The position numbers were made by a program, and so were the translations under genes. DNA of 12,179 bases, taken from assembly GCA_016764115.1 (NCBI GenBank), contig JAESSM010000056.1:1-12179 (forward strand), written 5' to 3'. Of the stretch, positions 6,873 to 12,179 are shown one piece after another. Within the stretch, counting starts at the first letter, position 1, and every line of letters starts with the position of its first letter. The stretch comes from Bacteroidia bacterium (GTDB lineage: Bacteria > Bacteroidota > Bacteroidia > JAESSM01 > NORP286). Below the pieces are notes generated by a model. It searched no databases. It was not told the origin of the DNA and saw nothing but the letters and a program-made list of their open reading frames with translations.

Positions 6873-7814
6873 CTATTTCTCGTATGCTCTTAAAACTTTC
6901 TTAACCAATTCATGTCTAACGACATCCTGCTCAGTTAAATGAATAAACCCAATTCCCTTAATACCTTTTAGCAATTTAACAGCATGTTGTAATCCGGATT
7001 TCATCTTATCCGGTAAATCAATCTGCGTGACATCTCCTGTTAAAATAAATTTTGCGTTGGGGCCCATCCTTGTCAAAAACATTTTTAGCTGAAGTTGGGA
7101 AGTATTTTGGGCTTCATCAAGAATAACGCAAGCATTATCTAATGTCCTACCTCTCATAAAAGCTAATGGAGCGATTTCTATTGTCCCTTGTTCGAGAAAA
7201 GACACTAACTTTTGCATAGGGATCATATCTTCCAACGCATCGTATAGCGGTTGTAAGTATGGGTCAATTTTTTCTCTAAGATCTCCTGGAAGAAATCCTA
7301 AACTTTCTCCTGCTTCGACTGCGGGGCGAGTAAGTACAATTTTTTTTACTTCTTTATTCTTTAGTGCTCTCACCGCTAGAGCAACTGCTGTATACGTTTT
7401 ACCTGTTCCTGCACAACCAATCGCAAAAATAATGTCGTTACTTTCTGATAGCTTCACCATTTTCTTCTGTCCGGGAGTTCTGGCGTTTATTATTTTTCCG
7501 TTGGCACCATAGACTATCACATCCTTTCCGATTTTTTTATCATCCGGTTCAGCATCACCATTTTTATTATTTAAGATAGCTTCTAAGTTGCTTGCTGATA
7601 ACTGCCCATATTCATTCACATGGCTGAAAATGAGATTTATCTTTTCCTCAAAAGCATCAAGCGACTTTTGTTCGCCAATGGCTTTTAATTGAGTTCCTCG
7701 AGAAATGATCTTAAGTTTAGGAAAGGTCTTTTTGATTAAAGTGAGTTTCTTGTTGTTAACTCCTAATAAATCTACAGGATTTATTTCCTCAATGTTGATG
7801 GTTAGTTCGCTCAA
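6873..7814 (-). CDS. phoH: PhoH family ATPase (PhoH/YbeZ type)
   Basis: This is a cytoplasmic P-loop ATPase of the PhoH/YbeZ family, associated with RNA metabolism; its relatives are linked to YbeY and ribosome or RNA quality control. The protein has 313 residues. Residues 1-75 form an N-terminal KH-like part. A linker carries VYGANGKIINARTPGQ (101-116). The ATPase core follows: Walker A GCAGTGKT (133-140), TRPAVEAGESLGFLPG (162-177), Walker B VILDEAQN (230-237) and TGDVTQIDLP (259-268, sensor-type motif). All key residues are intact. No ybeY gene is in the window. It heads a possible - strand run into purC and is divergent from the DUF62-like gene, sharing a 117-bp gap (7815-7931). Confidence 0.95.
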   Translation of the reverse strand: MSELTINIEEINPVDLLGVNNKKLTLIKKTFPKLKIISRGTQLKAIGEQKSLDAFEEKINLIFSHVNEYGQLSASNLEAILNNKNGDAEPDDKKIGKDVIVYGANGKIINARTPGQKKMVKLSESNDIIFAIGCAGTGKTYTAVALAVRALKNKEVKKIVLTRPAVEAGESLGFLPGDLREKIDPYLQPLYDALEDMIPMQKLVSFLEQGTIEIAPLAFMRGRTLDNACVILDEAQNTSQLQLKMFLTRMGPNAKFILTGDVTQIDLPDKMKSGLQHAVKLLKGIKGIGFIHLTEQDVVRHELVKKVLRAYEK

Positions 7815-7842
7815 ATTTTAGTAATAAGTATGTTAGAATCTG

Positions 7843-7850
7843 CAAATTTA
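7843..7850 (-). promoter_or_regulatory. Possible -7 element for phoH
   Basis: CAAATTTA on the + strand is TAAATTTG on the - strand, an exact TAnnTTTG match 29 bp before the phoH start codon. No convincing -33 TTG lies at the expected distance, so support is modest. Confidence 0.3.
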
Positions 7851-7854
7851 ATTA

Positions 7855-7888
7855 TTTGTTCATAAATATGATATTTTATTTAACTTTG
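7855..7888 (+). promoter_or_regulatory. Putative promoter for the DUF62-like / ABM gene pair
   Basis: TAACTTTG at 7881-7888 matches the Bacteroidota -7 consensus, and TTTG at 7855-7858 lies 22 bp upstream as a -33 element. Transcription would start near 7895, leaving a leader of about 37 nt before the ATG at 7932. The element sits in the divergent gap shared with phoH. Confidence 0.5.
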
Positions 7889-7931
7889 ATTTGCTTCATT
7901 TTAAAGTAAATAAATACCTTCCAAAAGTTAA

Positions 7932-8711
7932 ATGTCTGTTATTACATTAACTACTGATCTAGGATTAACTGACTTTTATGTTAGTGTAATAAAAGGAGCA
8001 ATCTATAATGAATTGCCTGAGGCTAAAATAGTTGATATTTCTCATGAAATTGAGCCATTCAATTTGCTTCAGGCCGGGTTCATATTAAAGAATTCATATC
8101 ATAGTTTTCCTCAAAAATCTGTACACATTATTGGAGTAGATACAGAACATGATATAAATACGCAGCCACTTGCAATTTCTGCAAATGAGCACTTTTTTGT
8201 TGGGCCGGACAATGGAATATTTTCTTTAATATTTGATAAAATTCCTGATGAGATCGTTACTATGGAAAATGTTGGACAGGATACAGATATTGTTACTTTT
8301 CCAACCAAAGATCTATATGTGAAGGGAGCTTGTCATTTATTACGTGGAGGAGAACTATCGGTACTTGGAAATTCTGTAAAAAGTTATCGAGAATCAAAGT
8401 TGATGCAACCTATTGCCCAGCCTTCCTTAATTCAAGGAAATGTCTTGTATGTTGACCGATATGGCAACGTTATCACTAATGTTACCAGACAGCTTTTTAA
8501 TGATACGGGTAAAGGGAGAAAGTTTGAAGTAACATTTGGTAGGAGTGATGTTATTGATCAAGTTTTTGATTCCTACAATGCAGTTCCTCCGGGCGAACGT
8601 CTTTGTTTGTTTTCTTCCTCAGGTTATTTAGAGATAGCGATTAATAAGGGCAATGCAAGCGGACTACTTGGTTTTAGTGTTGGTGATACAATTAGAATTG
8701 AATTCAGATGA
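7932..8711 (+). CDS. SAM hydroxide adenosyltransferase-like protein (DUF62; chlorinase/fluorinase superfamily), divergent
   Basis: Family members split S-adenosyl-L-methionine with water (or halide in SalL and FlA) to give adenosine (or halo-adenosine) plus methionine. The N-terminal motif ITLTTDLGLTDFYV (4-17) holds the ribose-binding Asp9. FVGPDNGIF (89-97) and the C-terminal domain motifs VDRYGNVITN (174-183) and YLEIAINKGNASGLLG near the end are also family-typical. The 259-residue length is normal. The D-R-H triad described for DUF62 hydrolases looks altered. By my alignment the Asp is Asp70, but the Arg position (normally in GTxRR) is Thr77, and the His of the usual TFHGRD is Pro124 (TFPTKD). 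The catalytic activity is therefore uncertain; this may be a lineage-specific variant. It overlaps the next gene by ATGA, implying translational coupling. Confidence 0.85.
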   Translation: MSVITLTTDLGLTDFYVSVIKGAIYNELPEAKIVDISHEIEPFNLLQAGFILKNSYHSFPQKSVHIIGVDTEHDINTQPLAISANEHFFVGPDNGIFSLIFDKIPDEIVTMENVGQDTDIVTFPTKDLYVKGACHLLRGGELSVLGNSVKSYRESKLMQPIAQPSLIQGNVLYVDRYGNVITNVTRQLFNDTGKGRKFEVTFGRSDVIDQVFDSYNAVPPGERLCLFSSSGYLEIAINKGNASGLLGFSVGDTIRIEFR

Positions 8712-9022
8712 TTAAGAGAATTGTAAAAATGACATTTCAGCCTGACAAGGTTGATGAATTCTTAACCGTTTTTGATCAATCAAAAAAGATGATCAGGGAT
8801 TTTCCAGGTTGTAATTATATGGAACTACTTCGTGATAAAGCAGATCAACACGTACTTTTTACCGTAAGTGTTTGGGATTCAGTCGATTCATTAGATCAAT
8901 ACAGAAATTCTGAGTTTTTCGAAGCTACCTGGACTAAAACAAGGGCTTTATTTTTAGAAAAAGCAGAGGCATGGTCATTAGATGTGCAAGACAGTCCTAA
9001 AGATCAAGAAGAAACTCCATAG
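8708..9022 (+). CDS. Antibiotic biosynthesis monooxygenase (ABM) domain protein
   Basis: This is a 104-residue protein with the dimeric alpha/beta-barrel ABM fold. Family members include quinol monooxygenases, heme-degrading enzymes and proteins of unknown function. The order is the usual one: a first strand (IKRIVKMTFQPDKVDEFLTVF), a helix ending DFPGCNYMELLRD, a strand with HVLFTVSVWDSVDSLDQYR and the helix SEFFEATWTKTRALF. Residue patterns alone do not reveal the substrate. Its ATG overlaps the stop of the DUF62-like gene (ATGA, 8708-8711). The stop codon lies inside the end of the convergent reductase gene (26-bp overlap, 8997-9022). No signal peptide is present. The fold is fairly certain; the function is not. 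Confidence 0.82.
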   Translation: MIKRIVKMTFQPDKVDEFLTVFDQSKKMIRDFPGCNYMELLRDKADQHVLFTVSVWDSVDSLDQYRNSEFFEATWTKTRALFLEKAEAWSLDVQDSPKDQEETP

Positions 9023-10016
9023 TATTAACATTGTCTGCATAATCCCAAAGTTCAGGTTTTTGTGAGTTTCCAAATTCAACAGTTTTAGTATTCAATATGC
9101 CAGTTTTAGTTATTACACATTGAATATTTTCAGATTGTTCAGTTAAAGTCTGTTCGATTTCTTTTACGCTATTATAATATTCATAATGTACTATTGCAGT
9201 TGGTGCAAATAATGAAACATCTTCTTTTACTAGCAAAAACCCTGTATCTAAGTGAGGAGTGAGGTTCATTAGAAGAATAGCTCGGTTGTAATCGTAATTG
9301 TTCATGTATTTATTGTGTGAATTTATATGCTGGTAGGTCTCTGAAATAACGTCTAACAACTTTGTAAAATCATAATTTTCAGGAACAAATAATTTGGAAA
9401 TATTTCTACAACCTAGCCCAAAATAGAGAAAAATATCATCGCAAAACTTCTCGAGTTCCTCTTGAGACTCATTTCCTGTTAGTACTGCGATTGAAGTTCT
9501 GTTTTTTCGAATGATGTTGGGGTATTTCCCGAAGTAATATTCAAAATATCGAGCAGAGTTATTGCTTCCTGTAGCTATTACTGCCTGTATATTTTCAAGT
9601 TTGTCGATAAACTCTACTTGTTCTTTTAACTGAGGTTCATATTGTACGAGTATATCCACCAGATAGGGGATCAACTTATCATCTTTAGAAGACAATTTAA
9701 TTGAGCACTTGTTCCCAGAACAAAGTACACAAAGCAGATCATGAAAGCCTACCAAAGGTATGTTACCCGCCATGATTATACCTACATTTTTAGACGTTTT
9801 GATGGGTTTGTTTTTGCTCCAGGTTTGCTGCCACTTTACTAAATTTTCCTTTCTTAAAGTTCTTGACAGCTCAGCAATGGCGTAGTGGATATTTTCTGAA
9901 GTAAACCAGCCGTTATAAATATGAGCACTTTCTATTAATTGGTTCAACTGCTCATCTTGTTTAGAAAGATGAATCCCCAATGCGGCAAAAGCATCTAGTA
10001 TTTGATCAGTTTTCAT
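8997..10016 (-). CDS. LuxC-like acyl-CoA reductase
   Basis: This protein resembles the LuxC/acyl-CoA reductase family (aldehyde dehydrogenase superfamily), which reduces acyl-CoA or acyl-enzyme to aldehyde with NADPH. It has 339 residues, shorter than luminous-bacterial LuxC (about 480). Visible motifs are IIMAGNIPLVGFHD (80-93, nucleotide-binding region), VIATGSNNSARYFEYYF (146-162) and FGLGCRNISKLF (199-210), with Cys203 as the probable nucleophile that forms the acyl-thioester. No LuxD or LuxE gene accompanies it, so bioluminescence is not implied. The physiological substrate is unknown, perhaps fatty or amino acyl-CoA. It is divergent from a 2[4Fe-4S] ferredoxin, and its last 26 bp overlap the convergent ABM gene. 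A possible -7 element for it is listed at 10034-10041. Confidence 0.82.
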   Translation of the reverse strand: MKTDQILDAFAALGIHLSKQDEQLNQLIESAHIYNGWFTSENIHYAIAELSRTLRKENLVKWQQTWSKNKPIKTSKNVGIIMAGNIPLVGFHDLLCVLCSGNKCSIKLSSKDDKLIPYLVDILVQYEPQLKEQVEFIDKLENIQAVIATGSNNSARYFEYYFGKYPNIIRKNRTSIAVLTGNESQEELEKFCDDIFLYFGLGCRNISKLFVPENYDFTKLLDVISETYQHINSHNKYMNNYDYNRAILLMNLTPHLDTGFLLVKEDVSLFAPTAIVHYEYYNSVKEIEQTLTEQSENIQCVITKTGILNTKTVEFGNSQKPELWDYADNVNTMEFLLDL

Positions 10017-10033
10017 AAATAATAAAAGAAATG

Positions 10034-10041
10034 CAAAAGTA
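10034..10041 (-). promoter_or_regulatory. Possible -7 element for the LuxC-like gene
   Basis: CAAAAGTA on the + strand is TACTTTTG on the - strand, an exact TAnnTTTG match 18 bp before the start codon. I see no TTG at the right distance upstream, and the leader would be very short, so this is tentative. Confidence 0.25.
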
Positions 10042-10112
10042 TTAATTTATTACTCTGTGATTAGATTTGTTCTAAATTAATGCGCGGGTTTAATAATTGA
10101 ACCAAACATTTT

Positions 10113-10120
10113 TATCTTTG
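10113..10120 (+). promoter_or_regulatory. Putative -7 promoter element of the ferredoxin gene
   Basis: TATCTTTG matches TAnnTTTG and lies 30 bp before the ATG at 10151. No clean TTG occurs 17-23 bp upstream (the nearest, 10097-10099, leaves only 13 bp). Either the -33 part is weak or an activator helps. The element overlaps the left arm of the inverted repeat at 10117-10136. Confidence 0.45.
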
Positions 10121-10136
10121 TACTAAAATGTACAAA
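10117..10136. promoter_or_regulatory. Operator-like inverted repeat over the ferredoxin transcription start
   Basis: TTTGTAC (10117-10123) and GTACAAA (10130-10136) are perfect inverted 7-bp arms around TAAAAT. The left arm covers the end of the -7 element and the right arm covers the expected start of transcription, the classic place for a repressor site. No T-tract follows. The binding protein is unknown; I do not assign a regulator family. Confidence 0.45.
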
Positions 10137-10150
10137 TAAAAGATTAGACA

Positions 10151-10501
10151 ATGGCAATTATAATTACAGATGAGTGCATTAATTGCGGAGCTTGCGAGCC
10201 TGAGTGTCCCAATAATGCTATATATGAGGCAGGTGTTGAATGGAGGTTTTCAGATGGAACCAGTTTAAGTGGAGATGCAAAAAAAATGAATGGAGAAGTT
10301 ATAGATGCTGATGCACCTCAAGATCCTGTTTCGGATGATTTTTATTATATAGTACCAGATAAATGCACTGAGTGTAATGGTTTTCATGATGAACCTCAGT
10401 GTGCTGCAGTATGCCCGGTAGATTGTTGTGTGGACGATGAAGACGTTCGTGAAACAGAGGAAACACTTCTTGGTAAGAAAGCGACTATGCACGATAGTTA
10501 G
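10151..10501 (+). CDS. 2[4Fe-4S] ferredoxin with long central insertion
   Basis: This is a small electron carrier with two [4Fe-4S] clusters. The first motif has Cys9, 12, 15 and 19 ([13 protein letters not shown]). The second has Cys72, 75, 84 and 88 ([18 protein letters not shown]), followed by VDCC (Cys92, 93). The 8-residue spacing between Cys75 and Cys84 and the extra CPVDC resemble Allochromatium-type (Alvin) low-potential ferredoxins. Each cluster should take three Cys from one motif and the CP cysteine of the other. Some 52 residues separate the two motifs, far more than in small ferredoxins, and they are rich in Asp/Glu ([16 protein letters not shown]). The gene has its own promoter-like and operator-like sites and a strong terminator, so it is probably monocistronic. 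The redox partner is unknown; the divergent acyl-CoA reductase is one candidate. Confidence 0.93.
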   Translation: MAIIITDECINCGACEPECPNNAIYEAGVEWRFSDGTSLSGDAKKMNGEVIDADAPQDPVSDDFYYIVPDKCTECNGFHDEPQCAAVCPVDCCVDDEDVRETEETLLGKKATMHDS

Positions 10502-10527
10502 ACTGGGGTTTAATATATGATTTACAG

Positions 10528-10556
10528 AAAAGGAGGCAATTTTGCCTCCTTTTTTT
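10528..10556 (+). terminator. Strong intrinsic terminator after the ferredoxin gene
   Basis: AGGAGGCAA (10531-10539) pairs perfectly with TTGCCTCCT (10542-10550), followed by a run of T. The A residues at 10528-10530 can extend the stem by pairing with the first of these T residues. The hairpin is GC-rich, ends 27 nt after the ferredoxin stop region begins, and is the clearest terminator in the window. Confidence 0.92.
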
Positions 10557-10588
10557 ATATTTATACCAAGCTTTCCTAAAACTAGAAT

Positions 10589-11359
10589 ATGGAGTTTGGT
10601 ATTTGCAATCTAAGTATTGTTCCTGTCAGGCGAGAACCATCCGATACAAGTGAAATGGTTACTCAAATACTGTTTGGAGATCACTTTACAATTTTAGACA
10701 AGAAAGAGCAATGGGTTAATATTCACATTGTTTTTGATGATTATTCAGGCTGGGTTGATGAAAAGCAATTTACCCAAGTATCTAAAGAAGAATTTGATCT
10801 TCTTAATGGTATTCAATACATCACTTTAAATGTAAATGAAAATGTGTGTTTTGAACGCAAAGACTATTTTCAAATATGCGTTGGGAGTGTTTTGCCTGAT
10901 TACAATGGAAGTATTGTAAAAATTGGAGACAAATCATATCAATATGATGGGCATTCTATAAAAATAGGGGAGCTGTCAATTGAAGATAAATTGACGAAAA
11001 CATGTATGAACTATTTACATGCACCGTATCAGTGGGGAGGGAAAACGCCATTTGGGATAGATTGTTCAGGGTTTACACAAATGGTGTACAAGCAGTTTGG
11101 TATTTTTTTAAAGCGGGATGCCTGGCAACAGGCTGACCAGGGAAACGAAATAAAGTCTATAAATGCTTCGGATTGTGGGGATCTTGCTTTTTTTAGTAAA
11201 GATGGAAAAATAACCCATGTTGGCATTTTATTAAATGATGAAAAGATCATTCATGCTTCGGGGAAAGTGAGAATTGACAAATTAACAGAGGATGGAATAT
11301 ATAATGAGGAGCTAAAAAAGTTGACCCATCAAATAACTTCAATTAAAAGATTGGGATAA
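10589..11359 (+). CDS. NlpC/P60 cysteine peptidase with SH3b N-terminus, probably cytoplasmic
   Basis: This is a 256-residue cell-wall peptide hydrolase of the NlpC/P60 family. An SH3b domain spans about residues 4-62 (ICNLSIVPVRREPSDTSEM, ending YSGWVDEKQF), and a second SH3-like stretch lies at about 75-128. The papain-like catalytic domain runs from about 134 to 250. It carries YQWGGKTPFGIDCSGF with nucleophile Cys159, then ITHVGIL with His210, and His222 in IIHASG as the probable third triad residue. There is no signal peptide or lipobox. This architecture matches YkfC/dipeptidyl-peptidase VI-like gamma-D-glutamyl-L-diamino acid endopeptidases that process recycled murein peptides in the cytoplasm. 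That substrate is inferred from domain layout. It follows the ferredoxin terminator; no clear TAnnTTTG is seen in the short gap. It is convergent with lepB. Confidence 0.9.
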   Translation: MEFGICNLSIVPVRREPSDTSEMVTQILFGDHFTILDKKEQWVNIHIVFDDYSGWVDEKQFTQVSKEEFDLLNGIQYITLNVNENVCFERKDYFQICVGSVLPDYNGSIVKIGDKSYQYDGHSIKIGELSIEDKLTKTCMNYLHAPYQWGGKTPFGIDCSGFTQMVYKQFGIFLKRDAWQQADQGNEIKSINASDCGDLAFFSKDGKITHVGILLNDEKIIHASGKVRIDKLTEDGIYNEELKKLTHQITSIKRLG

Positions 11360-11414
11360 ATGAAATATAGTAGCTGATATCAATCAGATACGATTACATG
11401 ATATATATCCTGAT

Positions 11415-12179
11415 TTAGCTTATCCCATTAAACAATCTGCTCCATCGTATCTTGTCAAAGAAAGTTCCATTGGGGTCAAGGGATAGCCATATAAACAAAG
11501 CTTTCCCGACAATATGGTCTTCAGGTACGAAGCCCCAAAATCTGGAATCCAGTGAATTGTGACGGTTGTCACCCATCATGAAGTAATAGTCCATTGCAAA
11601 TGTGTATTCTGTTGTTTCAGCTCCATTGATATATATATTACCTTCTTTTACTTCAATTTCATTACCTTCATATATAGTTATGATCCTACTGTACAGTTCA
11701 ACATTACTTGGGGAAATACTAATTGTCATGTCCTTCTTAGGAACAACCACAGGTCCAAAATAATCAATATTCCACTTGAAATTGTCCTGATCGTGAGGGT
11801 AGAGGTCATCCGCGTGGAAATCTTTAGGCCTTGTTATTACATCTACCTTATTGACAGACTTGAATTCCTTTAAATTGTTTACATTCTCTCCAGTTAAAGT
11901 TAGCCTGTATGCTCCCGGTGCCGGTAATTGGTCACCTTCAGTTATGTCGTACTTTTCGAAAACCTTTGGGTTTAAACCTTGACCTGTAGTCTGCACATAG
12001 TAGTTAAATTGCATATCCTCTGGGGTTTCCAATAATTTCCCATTAATATATACGGTACGGTCATCAATAATAATCGTATCTCCCGGAATTCCTATACATC
12101 TTTTAATGTAATTCTCTCTTTTGTCCACGGGCCTGAAATCTTCCATAGGGTAATTAAATACAACTACATCGTTGTTCTC
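11415..12179 (-). CDS. lepB: Signal peptidase I, C-terminal part (5' end outside window)
   Basis: This is the membrane-anchored leader peptidase that cleaves signal peptides from exported proteins; the catalytic domain faces the periplasm. The frame is open to the right edge, beginning ENNDVVVFNYPMEDF, so the ATG at 12146 is internal. YIKRCIGIPGDTI contains the catalytic Lys of the Ser-Lys dyad (the Lys145 equivalent of E. coli). GDNRHNSLDSRFWGFVPEDHIVG is divided here between its conserved parts: GDNRHNSLDSRFWG and VPEDHIVGKA, the C-terminal SPase I signature. The nucleophilic Ser and the N-terminal membrane anchor lie outside the window. Between the Lys box and the GDNR box there are about 170 residues, longer than in many SPase I proteins but in line with Bacteroidota enzymes. 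The stop is TAA at 11417-11415. Confidence 0.95.
   Translation of the reverse strand, partial: ENNDVVVFNYPMEDFRPVDKRENYIKRCIGIPGDTIIIDDRTVYINGKLLETPEDMQFNYYVQTTGQGLNPKVFEKYDITEGDQLPAPGAYRLTLTGENVNNLKEFKSVNKVDVITRPKDFHADDLYPHDQDNFKWNIDYFGPVVVPKKDMTISISPSNVELYSRIITIYEGNEIEVKEGNIYINGAETTEYTFAMDYYFMMGDNRHNSLDSRFWGFVPEDHIVGKALFIWLSLDPNGTFFDKIRWSRLFNGIS

Noticed and set aside
7843..7858. CAAAT-N6-ATTTG inverted repeat in the divergent phoH/DUF62 gap as an operator
   Set aside because: Five-bp AT-rich arms are expected by chance here, and they are explained by two promoter-like TTTG elements on opposite strands.
8997..10016. Bioluminescence (lux) function for the LuxC-like gene
   Set aside because: No luxA, luxB, luxD or luxE is present, and the protein is much shorter than luminous-bacterial LuxC.
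10265..10492. 75-residue - strand open frame
   Set aside because: Antisense to the ferredoxin, whose cysteine motifs are unmistakable.
11382..11415. Imperfect inverted repeat between the NlpC/P60 gene and lepB, considered as a bidirectional terminator
   Set aside because: AATCAGATA pairs with TATCCTGATT only with a bulge, and no T-tract follows on either strand.
11559..11873. 104-residue + strand open frame
   Set aside because: Antisense to lepB, with low-complexity F/I/Y-rich translation and no promoter.

Overview
The window looks like a piece of chromosome from a member of the Bacteroidota, most likely Cytophagia/Cytophagales-like. The signs are an AT-rich composition, starts without Shine-Dalgarno sequences, several sites matching the Bacteroidota -7 promoter consensus TAnnTTTG, a BT_3928-type DoxX membrane protein, a signal peptidase with a long internal insertion, and AT-rich degenerate repeats between genes. 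No tRNA, rRNA, CRISPR array, transposase, phage gene or restriction system is visible. The gene content is ordinary core and housekeeping DNA, and no gap without a gene exceeds about 135 bases.

Layout. (1) Bases 1-1207 hold the 3' part of dnaE (replicative DNA polymerase alpha subunit). It is followed by trxA (1294-1617) with its own promoter, a 16-bp perfect palindrome in the leader and a terminator-like hairpin. (2) A two-gene + strand unit follows: a DUF58/von Willebrand A-like protein (1689-2609) and ispE (2614-3429), 4 bp apart. (3) The - strand then carries, in transcription order, phoH (7814-6873), purC (6788-5862), a DoxX-like membrane protein with a thioredoxin-like tail (5826-4705) and a DppB/OppB-type ABC permease (4631-3555). 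The gaps are 84, 35 and 73 bp with no obvious internal promoter, so they may be one transcript, although the functions are unrelated. (4) Divergent from phoH is a translationally coupled + strand pair: a SAM hydroxide adenosyltransferase-like (DUF62) protein (7932-8711) and an antibiotic-biosynthesis-monooxygenase-fold protein (8708-9022). Its 3' end overlaps by 26 bp the end of a convergent LuxC-like acyl-CoA reductase gene (10016-8997). (5) Divergent from that reductase is a 2[4Fe-4S] ferredoxin (10151-10501), with an operator-like inverted repeat over its start region and a strong intrinsic terminator. (6) Last come a NlpC/P60 peptidase without a signal peptide (10589-11359) and, convergent to it, the C-terminal part of signal peptidase I, lepB, which runs off the right edge.

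I see no coherent new multi-gene system. The points most worth a second look are: the DUF62 protein, whose expected catalytic Arg and His appear to be replaced; the divergent LuxC-like reductase/ferredoxin pair with a 7-bp-arm inverted repeat between them; the palindrome in the trxA leader; the DUF58 protein with no MoxR partner; and the intergenic degenerate repeats.
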